Origin: JACADW01 sp963747985
Lineage (GTDB): Bacteria > Acidobacteriota > UBA6911
Reading direction: 5' to 3'
Assembly (NCBI GenBank): GCA_963747985.1
Contig: CAVVHG010000007.1
Location: 434,001 to 498,000, forward strand
DNA length: 64,000 nt
Shown: one piece after another, positions 44,726-53,292 of the stretch
Layout of the letters: every line of letters starts with the position of its first letter
How positions within the stretch are numbered: position 1 is the stretch's first letter
The notes under the pieces: generated by a model
What the model was told of the DNA's origin: nothing
What the model saw: the letters and a program-made list of their open reading frames with translations, nothing else
The model's database searches: none
Translations under genes and position numbers: made by a program

Positions 44726-44988
44726 GGCCCAAGAGTATACCATCGGCCGCTGGCTATCCTGAGACGGTCGGTGATGCAAAACCTCCGGCTGAGCATGAGC
44801 CTCCCAGGTGTCGGGGCCGGAGTCAGGGCCGTGATCGCGTCGGCATGCGAAATCCCGATCAGCCGCCAGGCCTGGGGATTGAGTTGTGACTTCCCGCCGA
44901 TAGCGATGGCAATATCCACCCCATGGGAAGTCTTGAGTGGCCGCGAGGTGCCAGGCAGGTTACAGCTGCGCGCTGTGAGCGTGCTCGA

Positions 44989-45894
44989 CTATTCCTGTGT
45001 TTCCTCGGTCTTGGCGCGTTCGGTAATTTTCTGACAGGCCTGGACTGCCAATTCCCGAACCCGCTCGTCGGGATCTCCTCGCGCCAGGACCTCGAGCCTG
45101 GGTAAGGCGGACGCGGTCCCGCAGACACCGAGTCCCCAGGCGGCGCTGCGTCGTTCAATAGGCTTTGGATGACGGAGCATCCTGAAGAGAGTCTGGAGCC
45201 CCTGAGGGTCTCCGAGACGGGACAGTCCGACGGCTGCGAGGGTGCGCACCCGGTGATCGGTATCCGTTAACCCCTGCAGGAGAAACTCGCTCCCCTGGTC
45301 ATTTACGCGATCAACGATGCCCTGCAGCGCATTGGCCCTTACCCGGGCGTCCGGATGCTGCAAGAGCCTTCGCGTGTAAGCCTGTTCGGAATCGAGCTTC
45401 TGGATGATGAGCGCTGCCTTGGACTGTATCTTCGGATTGTCGCTGCTGATCAGGCCGAACAGCAGGGGTACGATCTGTTTGCTTTCCGCGATCACTTCCA
45501 GCAGTTCGAGAGAGTGCATCACGACGGCGTTGTCTTCCGACTGAAGGAAGGGCGCGATCTTGAGATCCAGGCCCCGCTCCGCACTCTGGAGCTTTCGTGC
45601 CAGGTTCTGAGCTGCCTGAGGGTCCAGGGAAAGCAGGGCTCCCATGAACTGCTGGACCAGCCCGGCCTGTTGGAGGAGGCGGGCGATCATCATCTCTTCC
45701 ATCAGGCTGAGGTCGGGCTCCGTCATCCTCTGAACACAATAATGCACCGCCTCCTGTTCGTGGGATCGGGCGAAGCGAAGAAGGACATCGGAAGGAGTAC
45801 GCCCCTCGTGGACGGCCTCCATCATCGATCGCAGTTGCTGCGAGAAGTCTACGGACCCGGGTTCTCCCGGCGGGGCGCTGTCAGGAGTGTTCAT
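44989..45894 (-). CDS. HEAT-repeat protein
   Basis: A 301-residue soluble helical protein built of paired-helix repeats. Repeats of the HEAT/PBS-lyase type are clear in the C-terminal half (KAALIIQKLDSEQAYTRRLLQHPDARVRANALQGIVDRV, DTDHRVRTLAAVGLSRLGDPQGLQTLFRML, PIERRSAAWGLGVCGTASALPRLEVLARGDPDERVRELAVQACQKI), each about 30 residues. The first half has similar but less regular helices. It may be a scaffold in a complex; the partner is unknown. No membrane or signal segment. It lies upstream of dsbD on the same strand, and its promoter should lie in the divergent gap with the DUF971 gene. Confidence 0.85.
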   Translation of the reverse strand: MNTPDSAPPGEPGSVDFSQQLRSMMEAVHEGRTPSDVLLRFARSHEQEAVHYCVQRMTEPDLSLMEEMMIARLLQQAGLVQQFMGALLSLDPQAAQNLARKLQSAERGLDLKIAPFLQSEDNAVVMHSLELLEVIAESKQIVPLLFGLISSDNPKIQSKAALIIQKLDSEQAYTRRLLQHPDARVRANALQGIVDRVNDQGSEFLLQGLTDTDHRVRTLAAVGLSRLGDPQGLQTLFRMLRHPKPIERRSAAWGLGVCGTASALPRLEVLARGDPDERVRELAVQACQKITERAKTEETQE

Positions 45895-46191
45895 CCTGTC
45901 GGTTTTTGCCGGTTCGGCAGAGGCGTCCCTCAGCGCGCCGGCCTCACACCTCCTTGTTGCTGATACGCAGGATCGCCTTCCGCTGGTTCAGGTCAAGCGG
46001 GCTTGAGTCCCTTATGTTTCCAAGGCGTCGCGCGCGAGATTATCAATGTTCCCTTTCCCTCACAACCAATTTCTCGGGGAGGCGCCCGGTGTGGTATGAA
46101 GAGTGTCGCACGGATGAATCGGCCGAAGGGTCACATTGAGCCGCGCCCGAGCATAAAACAACGGTGATCATCCCCGAAGGGAGGGAGTCCA
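45895..46191. other. Divergent intergenic region
   Basis: No gene is supported in these 297 bases between the HEAT-repeat gene (minus) and the DUF971 gene (plus). Both promoters should be here; the AT-richer part is around 46040-46070. No clear -35/-10 pair stands out. Confidence 0.35.
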
Positions 46192-46560
46192 TTGCCTTAT
46201 CTCATGCCCAACCTGGTGAAGAGAGTGAACCCCCGGCTTACCGAGATCACCTGGAGTGACGGCCATGTCGGCAGCTATCCATCCTGGTACCTCAGAGAGA
46301 AGTGCCCTTGCGCCCTCTGCATCGACGAGTTCACTGCCGAACCGAAAGTCGAGCCGGGTTCAATCCCTTCGAGTTTGGAGCGGGTGAGCGTGGAACCGGT
46401 GGGGAATTACGCGCTTCATTTCAGCTGGAGCGACAACCACGATACGGGCATTTACACCTTTGACTACCTGCGCAGGATTTGTCCCTGCACCTCTTGCGTG
46501 CCCGGAGGGCTCAAGGAGCCTCCCGCACAAATCTCCAGGCCCGGCTCTTTCGAGGCCTGA
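46192..46560 (+). CDS. DUF971-family protein (GBBH-like N-terminal domain)
   Basis: A 122-residue protein made of one DUF971 domain, the same fold as the N-terminal zinc-binding part of gamma-butyrobetaine hydroxylase. Cysteines occur in two clusters, LREKCPCALCIDE and LRRICPCTSCVP, as expected for this family, which in other bacteria is linked to Fe-S or Mrp/ApbC proteins. WSDGHVGSYPSWYLRE and WSDNHDTGIYTFDYLR are internal repeats with the same pattern. TTG 46192 has GGGAGGG six bases upstream; ATG 46204 would be too far from it. It precedes metH on the same strand. Confidence 0.85.
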   Translation: MPYLMPNLVKRVNPRLTEITWSDGHVGSYPSWYLREKCPCALCIDEFTAEPKVEPGSIPSSLERVSVEPVGNYALHFSWSDNHDTGIYTFDYLRRICPCTSCVPGGLKEPPAQISRPGSFEA

Positions 46561-46580
46561 CGCACGGCAAGCTCATGTGG

Positions 46581-46601
46581 ATTCGCGTCGCCGGCGCGGA
46601 C
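46581..46601. repeat. 21-bp GC-rich palindrome (degenerate copy)
   Basis: The right arm GGCGCGGAC and the GCC centre match the palindromes at 30543 and 50424, but the left arm (ATTCGCGTC) has three transitions. It sits just after the DUF971 stop. Confidence 0.4.
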
Positions 46602-46611
46602 AAGTCATCCC

Positions 46612-46651
46612 CCGATTCGCTCTTCGCCGACCCGAATCGGATCCCTTTTTT
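46612..46651 (+). terminator. Intrinsic terminator candidate after the DUF971 gene
   Basis: CCGATTCG (46612-46619) and CGAATCGG (46633-46640) form a perfect 8-bp stem with a 13-base loop; ATCCC then leads to TTTTTT at 46646-46651. It would separate the DUF971 transcript from metH, whose ATG is at 46716. No cobalamin or SAM riboswitch fold is apparent between the two. Confidence 0.5.
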
Positions 46652-46715
46652 GGCGTTGCGCACCACAATGCGAGCCTGTAACTTCAGTTAATACATTCAG
46701 AAGGATTTGGCCTGT

Positions 46716-49700
46716 ATGAGGCAGCCGGGTTTGTTGGAATCGTTGCTCCGCGAGCGCATCGTCATCCTGGATGGCGCCATGGGAACCATGGTCCAACGAT
46801 ATAACCTGGATGAAGCGGCCTACAGGGGGCTTGCTTTTTCCGGGCACCCGCACGACCTGCGCGGCAACCATGACTTGCTGTCTCTCACACAGCCGGACCT
46901 GATCGGGACGATCCACCGTGAGTACCTGGCGGCGGGCGCGGACATCATCGAGACCAATACCTTCAGCTCGAATGCGATTTCGATGGCGGATTACGGACTC
47001 GGGCGCAGTGTCCGGGATCTGAACCTCGCGGCTGCGCGCATCGCCCGCGACGCGGCAGACGAATTCTCCAGCCGCGACCCGGACCGCCCGCGTTTCGTGG
47101 CCGGTGCGATAGGCCCGACCAACAAGACCGCATCGCTCTCGCCCGATGTCGCCAACCCCGGTTACCGTGCGATCACTTTCCGCACGCTCGCAGCGGCCTA
47201 CTATGAGCAGGTTCGTGCGCTCGCCGAGGGCGGCGTGGATGTCATCCTCGTCGAGACCGTCTTCGATACCCTGAATGCCAAGGCCGCGTTGTTTGCGGTC
47301 GAGCGATACTTCGCCGAGCGCGGCTCACGACTGCCGGTCATGGTCTCCGTGACGATCACGGATGCGAGCGGCCGGACGCTTTCGGGCCAGACGCCTGAGG
47401 CGTTCTGGATTTCGGTCTCGCACGCCCCCCTGCTCAGTATCGGAATCAACTGCGCTCTCGGCGCGGCGCAGATGCGGCCTTACCTCGAGGAGCTTGCCGG
47501 CCTGGTTCCGAATTGCCTCAGCTGCTATCCAAACGCCGGTCTCCCCAACGAGTTCGGCGAGTACGACGAAACGCCCGAGGAGATGGCTGCCGTGCTCAGG
47601 GACTTCGCCTCCGAGGGATGGCTGAATATCGTGGGCGGGTGCTGCGGGACCACACCGGACCACGTCCGCGCGATTGCCGAGGCGGTGAGACCGTTCGCGC
47701 CGCGCGTCCCCGCTGCCCCGGAAGCATTCACCCGACTCAGCGGTCTGGAGGCCCTGACGTTTCGTCCCGAAACGGGGTTTGTCAACGTGGGGGAAAGAAC
47801 CAATGTCACGGGGTCATCCAGGTTCGCCGAGATGATACTGAACGGCCGGTTCGAGGAAGCCCTGCCGGTTGCCCGTCAGCAGGTGGAAGGCGGAGCGCAA
47901 ATAATAGACGTCAACATGGACGAGGCCATGCTCGATTCCGTGCAGGCGATGGTTACTTTTCTGAACCTGATCGCCTCGGAGCCCGACATCGCCAGAGTCC
48001 CGATCATGATCGACAGCTCCAAGTGGGAAGTGATCGAAGCCGGGCTGCAATGCGTCCAGGGGAAGCCGGTCGTCAATTCGATCAGCCTGAAAGAGGGTGA
48101 GGAGGTCTTCCGGCAACGCGCACGCCTGGCGCGGTTGTACGGGGCGGCCGTCATCGTGATGGCCTTCGATGAGCAGGGACAGGCGGTAACGACCGGACGC
48201 CGCTGCGAGATCTGTTGCCGTGCATACCGCATCCTGACGGAGGAGATCGGTTTCCCGCCACAGGACATAATATTCGATCCCAACATACTGACGGTCGCGA
48301 CTGGCATAGAGGAGCACTCCGACTACGCGGTCAGCTTCCTCGACGCCACCCGGCAGATCAAGGCTGCGATGCCCTTGTGCAAGGTCAGCGGTGGCGTGAG
48401 CAATATTTCGTTCTCGTTCCGCGGGAACAACCCGATCCGGGAGGCGATGCATTCCGCCTTCCTCTATCACGCGATCAGGGCCGGGATGGATATGGGGATT
48501 GTCAACGCAGGGCAGCTCACGGTCTACGAGGAGATCCCCCATGACCTGCTGACCCTTGTAGAGGACGTCCTTCTGAACAGGCGTCCCGACGCGACAGAAC
48601 GGCTGGTTGGCTACACGGGCCTATCGGGGCAGGCCGCGAAAGGCGATTTCCCGGAGGATGCCCGGAGGCACGAACCCGTCGAGCAACGCCTCGCGCACGC
48701 CCTGATCAAGGGTATCACAGACCACATCGAAGCCGATGTCGAAGAGGCCCGTCTCAGGCACGGCAGCCCGCTGGCAGTGATCGAAGGCCCGCTGATGGCG
48801 GGCATGAACACGGTCGGCGAGATGTTCGGCGCGGGAAAGATGTTCCTCCCGCAAGTTGTCAAGACCGCGCGGGTGATGAAGAAGGCGGTTGCGCACCTGC
48901 TTCCGTACATGGAAGCAGAGAAGCAGTCCGGGGCGCTCGGCGCGCAGGGGACGATCGTGCTGGCCACCGTAAAGGGAGATGTTCACGACATCGGCAAGAA
49001 TATTGTCGGCGTTGTGCTCGGCTGCAACAACTACAAGGTTGTTGACCTCGGTGTCATGGTCCCGGGCGACAGGATCCTGAAAACGGCGCGGGAAGCAAAC
49101 GCCGACATCATCGGCCTCAGCGGACTGATCACTCCTTCGTTGGACGAAATGGTTCACGTGGCACGCGAGATGGAACGGGAGGGGTTTCGAACTCCGTTGC
49201 TCATCGGCGGTGCCACAACGAGCAGAATGCACACGGCTGTGAAGATCGCCCCTGTCTACCGAGGCCCCGTTGTTCATGTCCCGGACGCATCGCGAGCGGT
49301 CGGAGTGGCAGGCAATCTGTTGAATCCCGGCCAGAGGGAAAACTTCGAGGCGGCCAATCGGCGCGAACAGGAGGGGCTCCGCGAACAGCATCGCGGCCGG
49401 GAGCCGCAAAGACGACTGGTTACGCTGGCAGAGGCCAGGCTGCGGCGGACTCCGATACGCTGGCAGGCTGCCGATATTGCGAAGCCCTCGTGGCTGGGCG
49501 CACGCGCCATCTCTTCTTTCCCGCTCTCCGAAATCGTGCCGTATATCGATTGGACCCCGTTCTTCCATGTTTGGGAATTGCGTGGACGTTACCCCCAGAT
49601 TCTCGATGACGAGGCTGTCGGAGCGAGAGCCCGGGAGCTGTACGACGATGCCCGAGAACTCCTGCAGCACATCGTCGCCGCGAAGCTGCTGACTGCCCGG

Positions 49701-50402
49701 GCGGTCTATGGCTTCTTCCCGGCGAACAGCGACGGTGACGACATCCTGGTTTTCGGGGCGGATGAACCCTCCAGGCAGGTCGCTGTTTTTCACACGCTCC
49801 GGCAGCAGACCTCGAAGGCGGACGGACAGCACAACCACGCCCTGGCCGATTTCATCGCGCCGATCGACAGCGGGCTGCAGGATTACCTCGGCGTCTTTGC
49901 GCTGACCGCCGGCCTGGGCACCGAAGAGCTCTGCGCGCGGTTCGAAGCGGATCAGGATGATTACAGATCCATCATGACCAAGGCGCTCGCAGACCGTCTT
50001 GCCGAAGCCCTTGCCGAGTTGCTCCACAAGATGGTCAGAGAGGATTGGGGGTACGGCAGGGATGAGCAGCTCGGCATCGAGGACCTGATCCGTGAAAGGT
50101 ATCGCGGCATCCGCCCGGCTGCCGGCTACCCTGCCTGTCCTGATCACACCGAGAAGCAGATCCTTTTTGACCTTCTGCGAGTCGAGGAGCGGATAGGAGT
50201 GCGGCTGACCGAGACGTACGCGATGCTGCCTGCCAGCTCGGTGAGCGGACTCTATTTCGCGCATCCCGAATCCAGGTACTTCGCCGTAGGCAAGATCGAT
50301 CGGGATCAGGTTGCAGACTACAGCCGGCGCAAAGCGATGGAGCAGCGCGCGGTGGAACGATGGCTGGCGCCCTGCCTCGCCTATGATCCATCGAGCCGCT
50401 AA
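46716..50402 (+). CDS. metH: Cobalamin-dependent methionine synthase
   Basis: A full-length modular enzyme of 1228 residues that makes methionine from homocysteine and methyl-tetrahydrofolate. Domains in order: homocysteine binding (about 1-330, with LDGAMGTMVQ and zinc Cys in VGGCCGTTPDH); pterin binding (about 350-620, NVGERTNVTGSSRF and IMIDSSKWEVIEAGL); cobalamin cap and binding (about 650-890) with the B12-ligand His in DVHDIGKNIVGVVLGCNNY; and the SAM-dependent reactivation domain (about 900-1228, LAEALAELLHKMVREDWGYG, RYRGIRPAAGYPACPDHTEK). All parts are intact. It starts at ATG 46716 with AAGGA upstream; a TTG at 46707 is possible but not needed. No B12 transport genes or riboswitch are beside it. 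Confidence 0.97.
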   Translation: MRQPGLLESLLRERIVILDGAMGTMVQRYNLDEAAYRGLAFSGHPHDLRGNHDLLSLTQPDLIGTIHREYLAAGADIIETNTFSSNAISMADYGLGRSVRDLNLAAARIARDAADEFSSRDPDRPRFVAGAIGPTNKTASLSPDVANPGYRAITFRTLAAAYYEQVRALAEGGVDVILVETVFDTLNAKAALFAVERYFAERGSRLPVMVSVTITDASGRTLSGQTPEAFWISVSHAPLLSIGINCALGAAQMRPYLEELAGLVPNCLSCYPNAGLPNEFGEYDETPEEMAAVLRDFASEGWLNIVGGCCGTTPDHVRAIAEAVRPFAPRVPAAPEAFTRLSGLEALTFRPETGFVNVGERTNVTGSSRFAEMILNGRFEEALPVARQQVEGGAQIIDVNMDEAMLDSVQAMVTFLNLIASEPDIARVPIMIDSSKWEVIEAGLQCVQGKPVVNSISLKEGEEVFRQRARLARLYGAAVIVMAFDEQGQAVTTGRRCEICCRAYRILTEEIGFPPQDIIFDPNILTVATGIEEHSDYAVSFLDATRQIKAAMPLCKVSGGVSNISFSFRGNNPIREAMHSAFLYHAIRAGMDMGIVNAGQLTVYEEIPHDLLTLVEDVLLNRRPDATERLVGYTGLSGQAAKGDFPEDARRHEPVEQRLAHALIKGITDHIEADVEEARLRHGSPLAVIEGPLMAGMNTVGEMFGAGKMFLPQVVKTARVMKKAVAHLLPYMEAEKQSGALGAQGTIVLATVKGDVHDIGKNIVGVVLGCNNYKVVDLGVMVPGDRILKTAREANADIIGLSGLITPSLDEMVHVAREMEREGFRTPLLIGGATTSRMHTAVKIAPVYRGPVVHVPDASRAVGVAGNLLNPGQRENFEAANRREQEGLREQHRGREPQRRLVTLAEARLRRTPIRWQAADIAKPSWLGARAISSFPLSEIVPYIDWTPFFHVWELRGRYPQILDDEAVGARARELYDDARELLQHIVAAKLLTARAVYGFFPANSDGDDILVFGADEPSRQVAVFHTLRQQTSKADGQHNHALADFIAPIDSGLQDYLGVFALTAGLGTEELCARFEADQDDYRSIMTKALADRLAEALAELLHKMVREDWGYGRDEQLGIEDLIRERYRGIRPAAGYPACPDHTEKQILFDLLRVEERIGVRLTETYAMLPASSVSGLYFAHPESRYFAVGKIDRDQVADYSRRKAMEQRAVERWLAPCLAYDPSSR

Positions 50403-50423
50403 CCCGGCGGCAAGGGTAAGCGG

Positions 50424-50444
50424 GTCCGCGCCGCCGGCGCGGAC
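50424..50444. repeat. 21-bp GC-rich palindrome (copy 2)
   Basis: GTCCGCGCC-GCC-GGCGCGGAC is a perfect palindrome, the reverse complement of the copy at 30543. It sits just after metH and between convergent genes, a typical place for a REP-type element or a bidirectional terminator-like hairpin. Confidence 0.6.
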
Positions 50445-50502
50445 GCTGTGCTCTCCGGCAACGGATGAACGCCTGGATCCCGGCATCCTGCCTGCGTGGC
50501 AG

Positions 50503-51348
50503 CTACCTGATTCCCGACAGGAAAGCCCGAAGACGCTCTGAGTACTTGCTCCCGGCTGCCAGGATGAGGTCGTTGTGACCCGCGCCGTCGACCTCATAAA
50601 ACTCCTTCGCAGGCGGAGAGAGCTCGAACAGCCTCCTGCCGAGGCGGATCGGCACGATCTCATCGCGGTTGCCGTGAATGAACAGCTTCGGGCAACTGAT
50701 CGAACGGATCTTGGCCGCAGAGTCGAACCGGACCCCGGTGAGCGGTTGCAGCAGGCCCACCGGCATTATGGTCTTGGCCATATCCCAGGCGGTAGTGAAG
50801 GTGGACTGAAGCACGATTCCGTCGGCCGGGACCCTGGATGCAAGGTCGATGGCGACAGCACCTCCCAGAGACTCGCCTACCAGGATCAGCTTACTCCGGT
50901 CTGCCGTGCGTTCCCTGGCCCACCAGGTGTAAGCCGCAAGGGCGTCGAGATACAGCCCTTTTTCGAACGGCTTTCCCTCGCTCAGGCCGTACCCGCGATA
51001 GTCGACGATCATCACGTGCGCATCCAGTTCGTGAAGCATCCGGATCCAGCCCAGGCGGTGGCTGATATTGCCCGCGTTTCCGTGGAAGATGAGAAACGTG
51101 AAAGGTGCGGCCGGTTTCGGAATAAACCAGCCATGGATCTTGAGCCCATCCCCGGTGACAGCACTGACATCCTGATATTGCAGGCCGATGCGTGACGGGT
51201 CCGCGAAGATCTCCTTGATCGGGTAGTAGACGAAGAAACGCTCGAGGATATTCGTGGTCATGGCGAGCAGCAGGATCCCGCCGACGAAGATCGTCGTCGG
51301 CCAGTGTCTGAGTGTAAACCGTCCGGCGGCTTTCAGATAGTCAAGCAC
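50503..51348 (-). CDS. Alpha/beta hydrolase (Bem46/ABHD-like), membrane anchored
   Basis: A 281-residue protein with one N-terminal hydrophobic helix (PTTIFVGGILLLAMTTNILE) that anchors it to the inner membrane. The hydrolase domain has TFLIFHGNAGNISHRLGWI, VDYRGYGLSEGKP, the nucleophile elbow LVGESLGGAVA, an acid Asp in LFIHGNRDEIVP, and His in DGAGHNDLI, so the triad is complete. The substrate (an ester or peptide) is unknown. The start is GTG at 51348. It lies convergent to metH and divergent from the ROK gene. Confidence 0.88.
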   Translation of the reverse strand: MLDYLKAAGRFTLRHWPTTIFVGGILLLAMTTNILERFFVYYPIKEIFADPSRIGLQYQDVSAVTGDGLKIHGWFIPKPAAPFTFLIFHGNAGNISHRLGWIRMLHELDAHVMIVDYRGYGLSEGKPFEKGLYLDALAAYTWWARERTADRSKLILVGESLGGAVAIDLASRVPADGIVLQSTFTTAWDMAKTIMPVGLLQPLTGVRFDSAAKIRSISCPKLFIHGNRDEIVPIRLGRRLFELSPPAKEFYEVDGAGHNDLILAAGSKYSERLRAFLSGIR

Positions 51349-51514
51349 CCGCCCTTTTTACTCCCAATCTCTCAGGCAGGCCAGAAATTCCGCGAGCGCA
51401 GAATGCCGGGGCGCCAGGCAGTTGCCCGATGTCCAGGGAAGTGGTAGCGCGACGCCTGAATCTCTGCCAGAATAGCGCCGGCGTTTGAGACTGAGTGCCG
51501 GCCTGGAGTGCTTC

Positions 51515-52450
51515 ATGCATCAAAGATGCGGAGTTGTGGCCCTGGATGTGGGAGGGACGAAGGTCGCTTGCGGCCTCGTCCTGACCGACGGCTCGGTCGA
51601 GTATTCGAGGACGGTTCCGACCAGCCAGGAATCGCCGGATTCGGTGAGTGAGCAGATCGTGGCGCTGGCGACGCAGGCAATCGAACATGCGCCGCGTGAT
51701 GTGGTAACCGCGGCCGTCGGCCTCGTGGTTCCAGGCTGGGTCAACCACGCGGACCGGACCGTGTGGGCGCCGAACGTAGCCGGCTGGGATCACATCCCTC
51801 TCGAGCAGTTGCTCGAAGAGCGGCTCCCGTTGCCGATCGCAGTCGATTCCGATCGAAGCGGTTACGTAAAAGGGGAGGCCTGGCTCGGGGTCGGCCGGGG
51901 CCTGCAGGATATCGTCTTCCTCGCCGTCGGAACCGGGATCGGGGCGGGGATCATGGCGGACGGGCATGTTCTCCACGGTCACAATGATCTCGCCGGCGCA
52001 GTCGGGTGGATGGCGCTGAGCCCGGTTTTCTCCGAACTGTATGCGCAGACGGGATGCTTCGAAGCTGAGGCCTCCGGAACCGCTGTTGGCCGCAAAGGCG
52101 CCCTGAGACTGGCTGATGACCGAGCCCGGGAGGGAGACCCGTGGACCGCACAGCGCGTGTTTCAGGCCGCCGTCGCCGGCGAAAGCCGCGCATCAGAGAC
52201 CGTCGACGAGGTTGTTGGATATCTCAGTATGGGAATTGCCAACCTGGTGAGCACCCTGGATCCCGAGATGGTCGTCCTGGGCGGCGGGCTCTTCCAGGTC
52301 GGCGAGTATCTTGCGGAGAGGGTCCGGCGTGAGTTCGCCCGCTGGTGCCAGCCCATTGCCGCCCGGCGCGTTCGCATCGAACTCTCAACCTTGGGGGATC
52401 GCGCCGGACTGATGGGTGCCGCCCGGATCGCCATGGACAGCTTTCTGTAA
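51515..52450 (+). CDS. ROK-family sugar kinase or regulator-like protein
   Basis: A protein of about 311 residues with a ROK-type ATP-binding fold. The N-terminal VVALDVGGTKVACGLV carries the phosphate loop, and the sugar-site region shows WVNHADRTVWAPNVAGWDHIPL, AVDSDRSGYVKGEAWLG (where many ROK kinases have N-D-A), VGTGIGAGI and GGGLFQVGEYLAER near the C-terminus. The usual zinc motif CxCGxxGCxE is missing: the segment has only TGCFEAEASG. There is no N-terminal DNA-binding domain, so it is a kinase-type rather than a repressor. ATG 51515 has GGAG six bases upstream. It leads a ROK-SIS-MFS gene set, so a sugar or amino sugar is the likely substrate. Confidence 0.88.
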   Translation: MHQRCGVVALDVGGTKVACGLVLTDGSVEYSRTVPTSQESPDSVSEQIVALATQAIEHAPRDVVTAAVGLVVPGWVNHADRTVWAPNVAGWDHIPLEQLLEERLPLPIAVDSDRSGYVKGEAWLGVGRGLQDIVFLAVGTGIGAGIMADGHVLHGHNDLAGAVGWMALSPVFSELYAQTGCFEAEASGTAVGRKGALRLADDRAREGDPWTAQRVFQAAVAGESRASETVDEVVGYLSMGIANLVSTLDPEMVVLGGGLFQVGEYLAERVRREFARWCQPIAARRVRIELSTLGDRAGLMGAARIAMDSFL

Positions 52451-52501
52451 CCCAGCGCCTTCTCTGCGGAGGCCTTTTTCAGGAGAGGAGTAATCGAACA
52501 A

Positions 52502-53263
52502 ATGTCAGCCGACATTTACCTTGCCCGAATCCAGGAAGTGATTTCGCAAATACGTTCAACTCAATCGGAGCCTATCCGCAAAGCCGGAGCGGCGATGGCC
52601 AAGTCCATTTCGGGCGGAGGCCGGGTGTATGTCTTTGGCAGCGGCCACAGCGTAATGCCCGTCATGGACATTTTCCCCCGCTACGGGAGCTTTGTCGGCT
52701 TCTATCCGCTCTATGACCCGCGATTGATGTGGACCAGCGTCATCGGCCCGGGCGGGGCCCGCGAACTGCTCTGGCTGGAACGGCGCGAAGGCTACGCAAA
52801 GGTGTTCCTGCAGAGCTATGCGCTCGAGCCGCGCGACTGCATGCTCGTCTTCTCGCACGGTGGTCTGAACGCAGCCCCGATCGAGGTCGCGCAGGAAGCG
52901 CGGGACAAGGGCCTCACGGTGATTTCAGTCAGCTCGCTGCAGAACGCACGCGTCGCGAAAGCAAAGCATTCCTCAGGTATGAAGCTATCTGACGTGGCGC
53001 ACATCGCCATCGACAATTGCGTTCCGCCGGAGGATGCCCTGGTAGATGTCGGACAGATCGAGCATGTAGCGGCGGGATCGACCGCGGCGGCGATTACGGT
53101 CGCGATGTCGCTCGTGGCGGAAACGGCGGCGCGCCTGGCCGAAAAAGGGGAGGTCCCTCCCACCTTCGTTTCGCCGAACGTTACCGGTGTGCCTCCGGGC
53201 CACATGGATAACGTCTATCAGGCCTTTACCGATTTCTACTACGCGCGCCCACCGAAGAGGTGA
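52502..53263 (+). CDS. SIS-domain protein (UPF0309-like sugar phosphate isomerase)
   Basis: A 253-residue cytosolic protein with one SIS domain, known for binding phosphosugars. After an N-terminal helix comes GGGRVYVFGSGHSVMPVMDIFPRYG, then YALEPRDCMLVFSHGGLNAAPIEVAQEARDKGLTVISVSS, which carries the Ser/Gly-rich phosphate-binding and beta-alpha pattern of the family. The C-terminal part is helical and ends in NVTGVPPGHMDNVYQAFTDFYYARPP. It resembles the UPF0309 group. The gene lies between the ROK and MFS genes and probably acts on the same phosphosugar, as isomerase, deaminase or etherase; which one is not determined. Confidence 0.85.
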   Translation: MSADIYLARIQEVISQIRSTQSEPIRKAGAAMAKSISGGGRVYVFGSGHSVMPVMDIFPRYGSFVGFYPLYDPRLMWTSVIGPGGARELLWLERREGYAKVFLQSYALEPRDCMLVFSHGGLNAAPIEVAQEARDKGLTVISVSSLQNARVAKAKHSSGMKLSDVAHIAIDNCVPPEDALVDVGQIEHVAAGSTAAAITVAMSLVAETAARLAEKGEVPPTFVSPNVTGVPPGHMDNVYQAFTDFYYARPPKR

Positions 53264-53292
53264 TCTCGGCCAGCCAGCGAGACGAGGCCATC

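Noticed and set aside
46560..46716. Cobalamin or SAM riboswitch before metH
   Set aside because: The 155 bases hold a degenerate palindrome and a terminator-like hairpin, but no B12-box or SAM riboswitch core is visible.
48621..50663. A 680-codon open frame on the minus strand
   Set aside because: Antisense to metH, which is intact with all domains. No ribosome-binding site or protein pattern supports it.
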